Assembly (NCBI GenBank): GCA_946811695.1
Contig: OX328128.1
Location: 80,140,140 to 80,204,139 of the forward strand
Source of the DNA: Gonocerus acuteangulatus
Taxonomy: Eukaryota; Arthropoda; Insecta; Hemiptera; Coreidae
Length of the DNA stretch: 64,000 nucleotides
Direction of reading: 5' to 3'
Of this stretch, positions 22,651-50,349 are shown piece by piece. The notes under the pieces are model-generated. The model was not told the DNA's origin, searched no databases, and saw nothing but the letters and a program-made list of their open reading frames with translations. Position numbers and translations under genes: made by a program. Position 1 is the stretch's first letter. Each line of letters begins with the position of its first letter.

Positions 22651-23288
22651 GACAATGGTCCGGCTAATTTTGTATTTATTTAGGCATAGTAAGAAACTTA
22701 AGAGGGATGTAAGCCATCCCGCACAGACAACTGACTGAGAGATGTTTTCCCAACTTCGATGGCCTGTTGGTGGCGGTCTGGATGGTGTGAAATGACTTCC
22801 ATTTTGCCGGTCGGCTTACTGGACGGTGGCCTGCTGGCGATGGTATGGATAGTGTGAATCCACCTTAAGTGTAATGCCTATAACTAGGGGAGATTGTGCT
22901 TACCGAGGCAGAACAAGAGGAACCGAAACAGAGCTTTGACTGGATCATGAAGGAGCATCTCCAAGGATTAGATCTGTGAGAAGGCAGTAGTGGCCAACAC
23001 GTCCATCCACTAAAATCGTATCATATAACCAAATCTTCTTAATATGTTTTACCAAGCCCATAATACCTATTAATATAATATGGCTTGATGTGGTTTGTCT
23101 TATCAACATGCCCTATTCTCATAAAATGCCTTAATACGCTTTATCAAGCCAATAATACCTATTCATATAATATGCGGCTTGATATGGTTTGTCTTGCTAA
23201 CAAGCCCAATACACGTAACCTGCCGTCATATATGTTGTCTATTCTGTAAAACCTAGTCATAAAACCTGGCTTCATTTTAGTACACATA

Positions 23289-24257
23289 TTAACCCTTAGA
23301 GTGCAGTTGAATGCTGTACAAGTCAAGGGAGGTCATATCCTGGGTGTGGATGACTCCTCAAGTCGGAGAGAGCCGTGCCCTGGTGCTGTTAGTTGTTTAC
23401 TATTCTCGCTGTATTACGAGTTATAACCTTGAATACGGATGACTTTAAGACAAGTTCTGTTCTTGGTTCTATCTAGGGGATTTTAGAGGAACTAGAATTC
23501 ATTTAGGTGTTCTTTTTACATCTCGCTGAAAGACGAACAATGACCTTCATCTTTCTGGCTGTACCTCAACCTTCTCTGTAGTTCATTGATCCTTCCTTCC
23601 CTTTGTTTCTAAGAATGTTTTAGAAATATTTTGTAATGAATGAATTGTAAAATTGTACTCACTTTCCTTTTTGACACAGTACCACACACTAATTTTTTTT
23701 TTTTTTTTTTTTTTATATTATAGCGTTTCAACATCTAAGATATTAGCACCAGGCTGCCTAAAGGTTGCCAAGAGCACGTGGGCGGTCACCCATTCACGCC
23801 CATGTCCACGCCCGACGTTACTTAACTTCGGTGATCAAAGGGGAACCAGTGCATTCAACGTGGCTATGGCTTACTAAAAAATTATTAAATTAAAAATAAT
23901 GTATAGATAAATAGATAGAATCAGGGCCCCCTAAGAGGAAAGCAACTCAACCTAAAAGATCTATTGTGCACCTGATAACCTGCTGGATCACTTATAGTAA
24001 AAATAATGTATAAAAAAGTGCATAGATTGAAACAGTGGGGGGAACATGTAAATTTGTGACCAATATATTTATGTGAATATTGTAAATTTATAAATACAAT
24101 TAATTCTGTGATTGAAGGTCCAAAAAGGATGGGAAAAATAAATGTACAGTGCTCAGAAAAGTATGCCATACCCAGGGCAAGTATTGGGTGAGCCTGGGTT
24201 TACCGCACACTGGGCTTGAGATCAGTAGGCAAGGTCTCGCAGCACTCTAAGGGTTAA
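23289..24257. mobile_element. TIR element carrying a 5S-derived SINE
   Basis: Ends TTAACCCTTAGAGTGCAG and GCAGCACTCTAAGGGTTAA are inverted. The left 240 bp is related to 35039-35240 in reverse (shared GATTTTAGAGGAACTA, AGACAAGTT, and GTACAAGT). No transposase. A SINE inserted at 23692-23874. Confidence 0.6.
23692..23874 (-). mobile_element. 5S rRNA-derived SINE (SINE3 type)
   Basis: The minus strand begins GCCATAGCCACGTTGAATGC and continues with TGATCACCGAAGTTAAGTAA, CGTCGGGCGTGG and GGGTGACCGCCCACGTGC, which follow the order of 5S rRNA through the internal control region (A box, intermediate element, C box) to its 3' end. It is not a 5S gene: after the 5S part come GGTGCTAATATCTTAGATGT and TGAAACGC and about 23 A. 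That tail resembles the tail of SINE family A (GGCGCTAATGACCTAGATGT and GATGCACTG). The promoter boxes are recognisable. Confidence 0.75.
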
Positions 24258-24800
24258 CCCATTAAATCCCAAGCCTATTTATACTGGATTTGTTTTACAT
24301 TTCTCGTTATTTGTTCCTCTTAGGCACTTAAAAGAATGTATAAAAACCAAAAACAAAAAATCAGTAATTATAGTTTAGGAGAAAAAAATGTTGCGTTTAC
24401 ATAAAAAACGCGACATTCGTTGCAAAAAAACGCAACTATTATGTTCGCAGGGCCACCAAATTGCCATAAAAATTTATGATCGCAATTACTTTTATTGGTA
24501 ACTTTCCTTATATGTTCAAGTAATGATTAGAGCAAAAAAAAAAAAATAAAATTTGTTTAATAAATGCATAGATATTTTGGAAAAATTTCTAACACACTTC
24601 ACAGTACAATATTTCTAGCAATATTAAAAAAAAAAAAATAGCAAAACATTTTATTTGGGCTTAAGATTTTTTTTCCTTTTCTTTAAGGAGTTGCCTTGTT
24701 AAAAAAAACTATTCCAACTAAATTGAAATATTTATTTGCATGAAAAAAAAAGTGTGAAAATAATGTTGCATTTACGCACCTTTGGGACGAAATGGGTTAA
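24252..24800. mobile_element. TIR element abutting the previous one
   Basis: Begins TTAACCCATTAAATCCCAAG and ends CTTTGGGACGAAATGGGTTAA (inverted). The interior is A/T runs with internal TGTTGCGTTTACATAAA and GTTGCATTTACG. It shares the TTAA end with its neighbour, so one may have inserted at the edge of the other. Confidence 0.5.
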
Positions 24801-25141
24801 TGACAAACATTTTTTGAATGTTTTGGATATAAGGATAGCGGAGAAAAACAAATAAGACGAATTTGTCGAAGTTAACAAGTTTTGATAGTGTATGTATTAA
24901 GTTAATTATGCTTCTACGAGGAATTTAGATAATCAAAACGACTAACGGTTTATGAGAAGCAAACATTGTTTTGATTCAGGTGCAGTGCAAGATATTTCCT
25001 ATTTCTTCTATAAATTAAAATCAGTAGTTCAATACTTATATATAACAAATAGATATATTAAAAAAAAAACATTGTTTGCACTAAAATAATAATAAATGCA
25101 GAGACAAAATAAGTTATTAATAATAACTTGGTAAGTGATTA

Positions 25142-25592
25142 TCAGATCATCCCATAAGAAATGTTGATTTTTAATATTCTGTCCCCTTTTTAATATTCCC
25201 TCCTTTTCAATTTTTTTTATTATATCATTAAATACAGTTCTATTTATTATGCTTTGATTAGTAAAACTTATTTATTTTGTGGTGAAATTTCATGTGAAAT
25301 GGATTTTCCAAGAAAGTGATAAAGGAGAAAATGCTGCTTCAACTTATTTAAAACTTGTACAAATACAGGGCAAAAATGTCATTAGTGAGTGACAAGCACA
25401 GAGCTGATATGAACGATTTTGGACGGGAAACCGCAAGCTTGAAGACGAGCCTCGAACAGGTTGACCAACAGAGCTTGACAACAAACTCTTGCGGGCTACT
25501 GTAGAAGAAAATCCTGTTGTAACAGTCAAAGAGCTAGCAGAAAAATTTTGATCGACGCATTCTACAGTCCACCGACTTATGGGATGATCTGA
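25142..25592 (+). mobile_element. Internally deleted mariner element
   Basis: Terminal repeats TCAGATCATCCCATAAG and CTTATGGGATGATCTGA, flanked by TA on both sides (25140-25141 and 25593-25594). It keeps part of the transposase N-terminal helix-turn-helix domain from about 25360 to 25583, reading LLRATVEENPVVTVKELAEK, a stop, then STHSTVHRLMG in one frame and GRETASLKT in another. Stops and the missing catalytic domain make it inactive. Confidence 0.75.
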
Positions 25593-25599
25593 TAAAACA

Positions 25600-26555
25600 T
25601 GTATAGGTTCAAATCCATTAATAATTTGTATTATCCCAAATTACTAATAATAATTTGCATAAAAATATCATACACATCTAACAGGATTAATTGGTTTTAT
25701 TGAATTTGAATAACTACTTAATTTTGAAAGAATTTCATGATCTGAGTTTCGTTCAAGGTTCTCAATTAAAATCCAATGAAATTTATTACAAACATTTGAG
25801 CAAATTGTCAATTAATCACAGTGCCGTTTGTTGGGGATTTTACAATGATGATGGACTGAAGTTAGGCAAACAAAAGAACTTCCTCCATATTGGGTATTCC
25901 TTTTACCTGAGAACCCTGACCGACACTCCGACCAGCAGATGTTTTCACATTTGAACAGTCGTGTATCACTAACTCAATTAATTGCTTATGTTATATTATA
26001 GAAAGATATAATGCATTCTTAATGTAGAACATAATGACAATAAATATAGTTAATTTCCTCATGAGATATGAATAGATGAGATATGAGCCGTTTTTCCCAC
26101 AGAAGAATATAGCTACTCCCCTTGAAGAAGTGGTGCATATAAAATAAAAATCATGCAGGTGATAAAGAAGAACCAGCTCTACCCACATGCAATTTAACTA
26201 CTTCCGGTTATAAGGTGGCAAGATATAACAAATAAAGATACAATAAACTCTCCTTATTTCAGCTATTAACTCAACGATCAACTATACAATCTCCATCATG
26301 TTTAAATTTTACCAATTGACCAATGCTCATTCTTCATTCAAAAGAATTGTTACTATTTATTGTTGGGATATTTTTTATCTTGTTTTCTATTAGTTAATCC
26401 ATCGACTCATTGGTAATTAGAACACTGTACAATAAGAAAAACATGTCAAAAGCTAAAATGAGATATAGTGACTTTCAATGAGGTGAGTTCTTCCTCTCCT
26501 CATAGCCCTCACAAAGAAATTTAATTTAACCCAAAACATTAGCACATTCAATACA
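25600..26555. other. Intronic stretch without supported features
   Basis: AT-rich; an 87-codon plus frame at 25691-25954 has no recognised homology and no coding signature that I would trust. Confidence 0.3.
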
Positions 26556-26559
26556 GCAA

Positions 26560-27050
26560 GCACCTTATGGTGCTCATCAAGCCTTATAGCTGAACTGAGA
26601 GCACCATATGGTGCTCTCCCAGCCTCTTCCCAGAGACAAGGAGCGCCATATGGCGCTTTCTCAACGCTCCCAATAGACAGTGAGCGCCTTATGGTGCTCA
26701 CCAGTTACCTGTGCTAGATCGAGAGCACCATACGGTACTATCCCACCCCTTTCTGAGACGGGGGTGGGGGGACCATATGCTCATCAATACCACGCTGATA
26801 TACTGGGATCACCATACGGTGCTCTCATCACCCTTCCCAGATACAGGGAGCACCATATGGTGCTAGATCGAGAGCACCATACGGTACTATCCCACCCCTT
26901 TTCGAGACGGGGAGGACCATATGCTCATCAAGACCACGCTGCTGTACTGGGAGCACCACACGGGGCTCTCATCACCCTTCCCAGATACAGGGACCACTAC
27001 ATGGTGCTCATCAAGTCTTGCTGGACTGAGAGCACCATAAATAGCTCGGG
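26560..27050. repeat. Array of the palindrome GAGCACCATATGGTGCTC
   Basis: About 13 perfect or degenerate copies (for example at 26601, 26641, 26681, 26721, 26808, 26847, 26870 and 26950), spaced about 40 bp in the left half, with linkers such as TCATCACCCTTCCCAGATAC. The right half also shows a duplicated block of about 130 bp (CGAGAGCACCATACGGTACT at 26719 and 26869). The stretch is richer in G and C than its surroundings. Each unit contains CATATG. Confidence 0.75.
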
Positions 27051-28022
27051 CCCATTCAGTTCCGTCTTAATAAAAACACATTTTTTATTTTGAAATTTAG
27101 TTTTATTAAATATCATGACCAAACCCCAAATATTTCCATACTTGAAAAAGCTAAAATATTTATTCTGAAAATCTGCTAAATAAGGCAGACCTTCTTTTAA
27201 CAGGTATGAAGTGTTTATAAAGCGCCAATGGCTGTGAGTGTTAGGCCTATTTTACACAAGCTTTGTACTTGTCCGTATCACTAAGCTGGCTTAGTGATAA
27301 ATAATCGTTCACACCCAGTGGACAAGTAGAGTTCAGTACAGTTTGTATAGTAGTCTAGGCTGAGTAAGTAGTTTCTAAACACTTGTTGGGGATGTTTACA
27401 TGAGGTAGGCAAGAGAGAACTGCTTAGTAGAGTATTGTCTTAGCTTTGGCTAAGTATTGATAAATATTAGACACTATTTCCTTTGACCTCTCAAAGTCTT
27501 CCGTAGTCTTAAACGACTGAGACATAATCAGTTTTTATAATATTTCATGTATTGTGTTGTTCCTTGAAACGGGAATATGCAAATGATGGAACTATCCAGA
27601 ATATTTCCCTCAAAATTTTGCGCCAGTGGAATTGAACTTTTCCATCTATCTGAAGAGGCTATAGATGTAGAATTTGAACATTAAGGATTTCAATTCAGCA
27701 AGTCTTCTGACATTTATCAACATATTGTATTAAATATTTTGTCTTTTGGCCAAAACAAAACCGTGAAATTTAATGATCTTTATTTTATTTAGAACGCAAT
27801 ATAATTATCTCAATAAAAGAAATGGTAATTTAAAATATCCCATAGAGCACATGAAGTAAATGAAATGCATTGCATTCCTTAGAATTCTTTATTAGTAACT
27901 TAATGAATTCATTTAAAGTTTGGAATTTTCAAATTAGAAGGACAAACATATTATGAAAAATAAAATTGTGGGGATAAAATTGTAGGAGAATAAATAGATA
28001 ATGGAGTTTATGCTAAACTTAC
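27051..28022. other. Intronic stretch
   Basis: Starts with the end of a dispersed family (GTTTTATTAAATATCATGACC near 27100, also seen near 33840, 40880 and 50985). No gene seen. Confidence 0.4.
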
Positions 28023-44231
<16,209 letters not shown>

Positions 44232-44351
44232 TTCCAGGAAACCTATTTTGAAAGATTTTACCAGCTGAGCAAAGCCAATTCTGGTTTTCCCTATTCTCCC
44301 AGACGGACATGGAGTAATTGTATTTTTCCTTTGACGTTGAGATCTATCCAC

Positions 44352-46072
44352 TATAATAAAGCATCAAAATCGTCAAAATAAATAGAAATATACTCTTTAA
44401 TACAATTTTACTCCAAATATAAAATATATAAGTAAATAACTTTGCTACTTCATACTCACTCTTAAAAACACTAGTACTGTCACCATTCGAACAAGCAATG
44501 GTGATGTCAGATGAAGAAAAACACCAAAATGTTTATAAAAGTATGCAAAGTTGAAGAAAACAGCTTAAGCCGATGAAATATAAACCGAAAAGTGATTAAA
44601 TGTTCTCTATATAGAGTATACACTAAGTTTGTTACCTACCGATTTCATAAGTTCACATTGAGGATGGGTAGTCGGTACGTCATGCTCAAATAAAATGACC
44701 CCAAAATACATTTTCGTGATGAGAAACTGGAAGAATTAATAATTTATTTGTATAATAAAACATTGAAGTACGTAGCGGAAAACAACCTGACTCACTGGAA
44801 ATGAAAGTTCTATTTAGTTTAAAGTTTAATGCTTACAAACTTAAATTCACTTACACAAGTATTTTTAATACGTTCATTTTTGTGCATGTTACGAACATAA
44901 TCCAATCATTAAAGTTTCTCCTTTGTCCGAAATATTAGCTCTTATCGGCCATATTGAACAATCTGAAACAACTGATTACATGATGAACACAAAACCCAGC
45001 AAATGTTGACAAACTTCTTTTAAAAATATATCATTCAAAACGCACAGGAAAATTATTTCTGTCTCCTAAATTAAACAACTTTTTGAAGAAATTTCAATTA
45101 ATGTTTTGGAATACATTTCTTATTGGCGGGTAATTTGATTTGAAATCGTACCTTCCCATAAAACTCCTATTTATTCATTTGAGTGCTTTCAGCATTGCAA
45201 TGACAAAATATTTCATAAACATCTTATCCTAAATTTATTAGCAGCGAGATTCTCCTAATATTGGATCATTAGTTCCTGGTACTTCTGTGTCAGCCGCAAG
45301 ATCGCATTGGAAGCTACAGATCGCTATGTCAGGACAAGTATAAGACAATGTCAGAACAAGAATGACATGTCAGGACAGGGAAAAATAATGTCATGAAAAG
45401 GGTAGGAAATGTCAATGATGGCATGTCAGGACTTGGATAAGCAAAAGGAAAACGTGAATTCTCATACATAAAACCTAGTAATATTTATTTCCAGTGCATA
45501 AAGTGAGAGGTCCTTTGAAATTGATATTCAATCGTTTAAAAATCCTTGATTCAATCGTTATAATACTTCTTGGATGCTCATGAAAACGTAGCTTTATCTC
45601 GAAGCAAATTTCGCAAATAAGGTAAGTTCTCTCCACGAAACCAATTTATTTGAAATAAAATGGCGGCAACCCTTTACATATTTAACTTTTAATTAGGGAG
45701 GTGGGGTGCTCTCTATATTTTCAATCAAAGATTTTCGATCCTTTTCATCTCTTTGGTACCTTCCTAAATAGTAGTTGTGTCCACATTCAGGTTGCATTCG
45801 CATGAGAAAAAACCTTATTTTTTTGTTTTTCGGGTCTTTTATTGACTTGGGGCGCTCACAACACCCCACCTCCTTCCTTACGTGACAAAGATTTAAAATA
45901 TAATTTTTTGTTTCGACCACCGATTGACATTTTATATGAAGAGAATCAAGAAAGAATGAAGAGGTTTTTTTAGAAAATGTGTGAACAGGCTGGAGAAGTT
46001 GAGTTTTTTGATTTGGATGAAGAGAAAGAAGATATTTTTGAAAAATCACTGCCTGAAACATCAAGTGAACAG
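44352..46072. other. Region upstream of PTEN
   Basis: Presumed promoter side of PTEN, but no TATA or initiator motif can be singled out. A 123-codon minus frame at 45693-46064 is open but unassigned; its residues (KEVGCCERPKSIKDP) match no family I know. Confidence 0.35.
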
Positions 46073-46301
46073 CATGGGCGTATATAAGGGGGGGGGGGCT
46101 GCAGCCCCCCGAAATTTTGATTTGATCGGTAAAAATTTTATAAAACCCTTAAAAACAAATTAAATAAGATCATTTAGTTCACAAAACATATTCTATTTTG
46201 GGTGATCTAAATTATTAGTATTCCATACACCGGAAATGGTCTCAGCCCCCCCCCGAAATTTTCCCAGCCCCCTCCGAAATTATTTTCTATATGAGCCCAT
46301 G
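46073..46301. mobile_element. CATGGGCGTATAT MITE, copy 1
   Basis: Ends CATGGGCGTATATA and TATATGAGCCCATG, G/C homopolymer runs just inside each end, and AAATTTTGATTTGATCGG in the body. Flanked by the perfect 8-bp duplication GTGAACAG (46065-46072 and 46302-46309). 8-bp duplications fit hAT or P superfamilies. Confidence 0.85.
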
Positions 46302-46419
46302 GTGAACAGTCGGATGAAGAATCACTAGATCAGACTGAGATGAGAAGCTATAAATAATACATCATTGACAAGATGTACGCTACAAATCCTGTAGGCGTGT
46401 CCTCTAACTGTCTTCTTTA

Positions 46420-47880
46420 GAATCCTCTACATAGCCGGCAAAATATGTAGCAAATAATCCTAATACGAACTCTGGTTAGGGTCGAATTCTTGAGAAATAT
46501 TGGGTTTAAACTAATTAGACCACGAATTGAAAAGAAAGCAACAGAATCTTGGATTCCTAAATACATCAGGTGGCCAAAATGACCAGGAAGAGGACACCTT
46601 AACCAGCATCAATAACGGAGCACAGAAGTTCTGGTAGTGGTACCGTTTGTCCAAGGCACACAGAAAGCAAAGTTTACCTCCAGATAGACCATGAAAAGAC
46701 TAGCAGCCAGAGGACTTATAGCAGATCCCATAATGAGCCCTTTCTTCTTGGAATAAAACTGATCCTTAAATTTAAAATAATTTCGCCCCGGACAAATCCA
46801 TAATAGAGCTAGAAATGCCCCAAAACGAGAGAATTTATTTTTTTAATGTTGCAAAATAATTAAAAAATCTTCATCACGTGTTTGGGAAGAATGTTCGTGA
46901 ACATGTTATCAACATCCAATGATGCAAGAATACGATTTTCCGGCTGGGGCCTGAAAACTTCCTAAGGAAGGAAACTTCCTATTAGGGCTGTGATTTGCAT
47001 GACTAAATCTTTACTATTTTTAATGGAATAAGTAGGGTTAAAATCCGCTAACACACTAAAAACCTTCACTAATTTTTGAGCTAGGTTCTCGGATGGAACG
47101 GCCTTGAACGTTACGATAGGACGAATGGGAATACCAGGCTTATGTGTTTTGGGAAGACACTACAGTAGGGGTGGCAAAGGGTTCATTTGAGTTAAGCACT
47201 TCCTATCAATCTCAGTGAACAGGTTCGATGAGTTCTTCACAACCCTCTTTACTTCCTCGTATTTGATCGTTGGATCATGATCAAGCTGCATCCCAGATCA
47301 ATTATAAGAGCCATGGTCTTAGCCTTATTTTCATCTTGACTCATGATAACGCATGACTTCCCCTTATCAGCTTTAGTAATCACCAGATCCTTTTCTTTGA
47401 TCTTATTTTTTATACTATTAATTACTCTAAGTTCCGGGGTTTTGGTTTGTGGAACATCCTCTGATTATATACATTTCTACCTCTACCCCCACCTGCCTGA
47501 CTACCGGATCGACAACATCAATGGATTCGAAAGCCACCACCATCTATGTCAAGTCCTCATTATTGGGAGCCTGTTTTGGACAATATCAGTCTGTGTATCA
47601 AACTCGTTCAAAGCAGACGTAAACCTAGTGAGTCAATCTGCTGCTGAGGCGTCGATTGAGGTGCTCTCGACCGCTTTATGCTACAATGCACAAATTAACC
47701 ATGTCTGGTAAATTACTCACACATTATCGGCTGATTTGATGACCCCAAATCTCGCGCAGATAACCCTGAATGGATCCGCAGACGATTTCTCGAGGGCAGT
47801 CAAAATCTTGAGATATTCCTCACCTTGTATGGTCACCCTTACCTTCTCTTTAGAAGTCGATTAGGAGGGGGAGTTAGTCA
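46420..47880 (-). pseudogene. Penelope-like retroelement remnant
   Basis: Minus strand fragments in the expected order: DKGKSCVIMSQDE near 47360, PKTHKPGIPIRPIVTFKAVP near 47130, SLDVDNMFTNI near 46910, then ICPGRNYFKFKDQFYSKKKG and LIMGSAISPLAASLFMVYLE near 46690-46800. These match the Penelope reverse transcriptase (PK.HK...PLRPIV, LDV..LFTNI, G..MGSPLSP.LA..FM..LE). Stops and frameshifts, for example after IGSFLP, and loss of the YVDD motif show it is inactive. No GIY-YIG endonuclease recognised. Confidence 0.75.
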
Positions 47881-49116
47881 CTTCAGCTTTGAGCAGGAAG
47901 GAGATTGAGTCACATCAGCTTTGAGTAGGAGGAGGATTGAGTCCACATCCGCTTCAAGGTGGGGGAGATGGAATGACTTCAGCTCTGAGCAAGAGAGGAT
48001 GGAGTCACTTCCGCTCCAAGTAGTTTGGGGGATGGGGTTACAATTTAGGTATCTTTAGCGTTTCTTGCAGATTTAATACAGACTTTTTTTTATTTTATTT
48101 AGGCTACCATCTTCGATGTAATCTCCTCTACTAAGCAAAAACGTTACTACTGCATTACTACGTTACTAAGCCAGCAGTACACATGAACAGTACTCCCGTT
48201 ATATTAGGCAACATGGACAATATATAAAATACACGACCAAGCTCTCCTTCTCCATGAAACAAGATGGACTAAAGATTTCTCTCTAGTATTCATCCCGGAG
48301 GGACAAGTCTTACAAAACAAAAAATACATATATGCCTCATAAAATGAGCTTATTTGATATACGCATGCTTGTATATTCATATTATTATAAAATTATAAAT
48401 GTCTTGAAATATCTGAGAATGAAAAATAAATATTGACTAGTTTTAGGATTTGACGAGGAAAGATATTTTTATTTAAATTTTAACGAGAAGAAAGATTGAA
48501 CAAGTGGATTCTATGGCTAATGAAAAACATAGCTGAAAACCAGTGAATCTTCCAGACTTACTTTCTTCAGTAAGCAAAGGTAAGCTGTTGAATAAGAATA
48601 TCAAATCTGATATTTCTGTCAAATAATAGAAGTTAAATAACAGCAATTTAAGCAGCACAAATTATTCTAATCACTAGTCTTGAATTAAATGTAATTAATA
48701 TTGATATTTTCATCGTATCACTACTCACCAAATTTAAAACAAAATAAAATTACCAAAATATATCCTGCTTATTTATGAATACTTACAAAATTGAAAATTA
48801 CCTCTCAATATTCAGTGACCATGAGCCATGTTTCTTCATATATTTGTATCAATTTATTATTATTTTATGATGAGAAGTTTCTTTTTTTTATTATTATGGG
48901 CAATATCAACTGGGTAATGGTCACCGTGTGAAAAACCCAAGAGGGTAGAGAGGAGTTGTCATTTTAATAAGAAGCACTAGTTATTCATGAAAAATGTTAG
49001 TTGCAATATGGAAACATTTAAAGAGTATAATTTATAATTAATCTAGGATGATATTAGAAAATATTGGCTACCAAATATGTTCAAGAAAATATTGGATATC
49101 AACAAAATACAGTTTT
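47881..49116. other. Gene-free stretch
   Basis: Opens with repeated GGGGGAGT/GGAGTCACTTC-type units near 47865-48030 (about 35-40 bp, four imperfect copies, GTCACTTC(A/C)GCT); the rest is AT-rich. Confidence 0.4.
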
Positions 49117-49830
49117 ACGTTAAATTTGATCAGTTAAATATCTTGCAAACAAGTTAATGATTTTTTCTGGATAAATTCCTAGAATTTCATCTAAGGTGCC
49201 TTTAATTTTGAATTGATGGCTTTCAAATTGATATGCTAAGCACTCAGTAAGTATGTGCTTCACCGTGAGGAGGACTCCACAGCTTATACAGTTGGGTGGT
49301 TCATCTTTGGACATGAGTTAAGAGTGAGTAAGCCTTGTATACCCTATTCGCAACCTGGCAAACACAATCTCTTTCCTTCTGGTGTGACAAACTGAAGTTT
49401 CCAAAATACTAGGGGTTCGTTTTAATTCTCGGGGTTTATTTTTTTTTTTTTTTTTTATTTTTTTTTTTTACAGTGCATCTACATCTAGGTCATTAGCGCC
49501 GACATCCAGGGTGCAGCGAGGAATTTTACCAGCGAGCTGTGGGATGATAAAATTCCTGCCAGAGGTTGGGAATCGAACATACCATCTCCCGCTTATGAAT
49601 CCAAGGTGCTAGCCATTAGACCACGGGAGACCCCTCTCGGAGTTTATTATCAGAGGTTTTACTCCATGTTCTTTCCCACTGAAGCCAGATTCCATCTTTG
49701 ATTTGAGTTAAAATATTGGACTATGGAATATATGGATAATCAACTCCTTCCTTTACACCATTCGTAGCTAATTCGTCGACTCCCTCATTACCCAGAATAC
49801 CACAGTGGCTAGGAACCCATGATAGGATTG
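49117..49830 (-). pseudogene. LINE 3' part: RNase H and C-terminal zinc motif
   Basis: Minus strand reads WVPSHCGILGNEGVDELATN (end of RNase H) and then, after an inserted SINE, ETSVCHTRRKEIVFARLRIG, YTRLTHS, a stop and CISCGVLLTVKHILTECLAY. The C-X2-C-X8-H-X4-C motif and W(V/I)PSH.GI.GNE.AD belong to I/Jockey-type LINEs with RNase H. Interrupted by the SINE at 49441-49635 and by stops. Confidence 0.75.
49441..49635 (-). mobile_element. tRNA-derived SINE, family A, inside a LINE
   Basis: Poly-T, then GTGCATCTACATCTAGGTCA, TTAGCGCCGACATCC, the body GGAATTTTACC and the head CTAGCCATTAGACCACGGG. Flanked by CTCGGGGTTTATT (49428-49440) and CTCGGAGTTTATT (49636-49648), a 13-bp duplication with one change. 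It splits the LINE fragment. Confidence 0.85.
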
Positions 49831-50229
49831 TTAGTTATTTCTTTTGCTGAAGATTATATACGGTGGTGAAAATATCAGCAATAATAGGATGAGTGGAGAA
49901 GGTCATAGTTAATGACAATAAAACTGAAAGAGAATTGGAAAATATGGAAAGACCATGAGACATGAGAAGTTTTTGACACAGGAAATTAATGAGGAATAAA
50001 AATAATACAGAACATAATTTTATAACATATATATTAGTATGACACATCTTAGTCTTAAACATTTTCATTTTTACTTCACAGAAGAGAAATTATTTTAATT
50101 TGTATATAACAGCTGTCATAATACAAGCTATTTGTTTAATTTGGCAATTATCATTGAATCATAGAAAACACAATATCATACAGGAGATTTGTTTGTGAAG
50201 AACGATTGATATTATGCTTTGTTAAGAAA

Positions 50230-50349
50230 TTATTTTCCATATCCTAAAGCAAATCCAGGCTTGGAATCAATGTCGATGATGAGAGCTGTGACTGGTGTTA
50301 ATCGCTGGATGTATTGTTCCCTCAGCTGTGAAATAGGTGTTGCAAGGAC
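50230..50349 (-). CDS. Protease homologue, last exon
   Basis: Acceptor TCTGCAG; 39 codons ending GFALGYGK and TAA. Reads VLATPISQLREQYIQRLTPV. This is past the usual C-terminal helix of trypsin folds, a short extension. Confidence 0.8.
   Translation of the reverse strand, partial: VLATPISQLREQYIQRLTPVTALIIDIDSKPGFALGYGK

Larger units (their letters stand above)
21623..22867. mobile_element. TIR element with nested insertions
   Basis: Terminal repeats of about 45 bp: AAGGTGGATTCACACAATAC at the left and an inverted partner ending GTGTGAATCCACCTT at the right, both continuing into CCATCGCC and GCAGGCCACC. A hairpin (AATATATTATTTAAATAGGC and its inverse) lies at 21684-21743. Nested inside are a Helitron-type end at 22014 and a SINE-B tail foldback. 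No transposase seen. Confidence 0.6.

Noticed and set aside
23757..23871. Functional 5S rRNA gene
   Set aside because: Diverged in the stems and followed by a SINE tail and poly-A rather than a T-run terminator.
26560..27050. CRISPR array
   Set aside because: Palindromic units without unique spacers of constant length, no cas genes, and a eukaryotic setting.
45693..46064. 123-codon minus frame upstream of PTEN
   Set aside because: No family recognised; could be part of a repeat, so only noted in the region entry.
47343..47711. 122-codon plus-strand frame
   Set aside because: Antisense to the Penelope remnant; no homology of its own.
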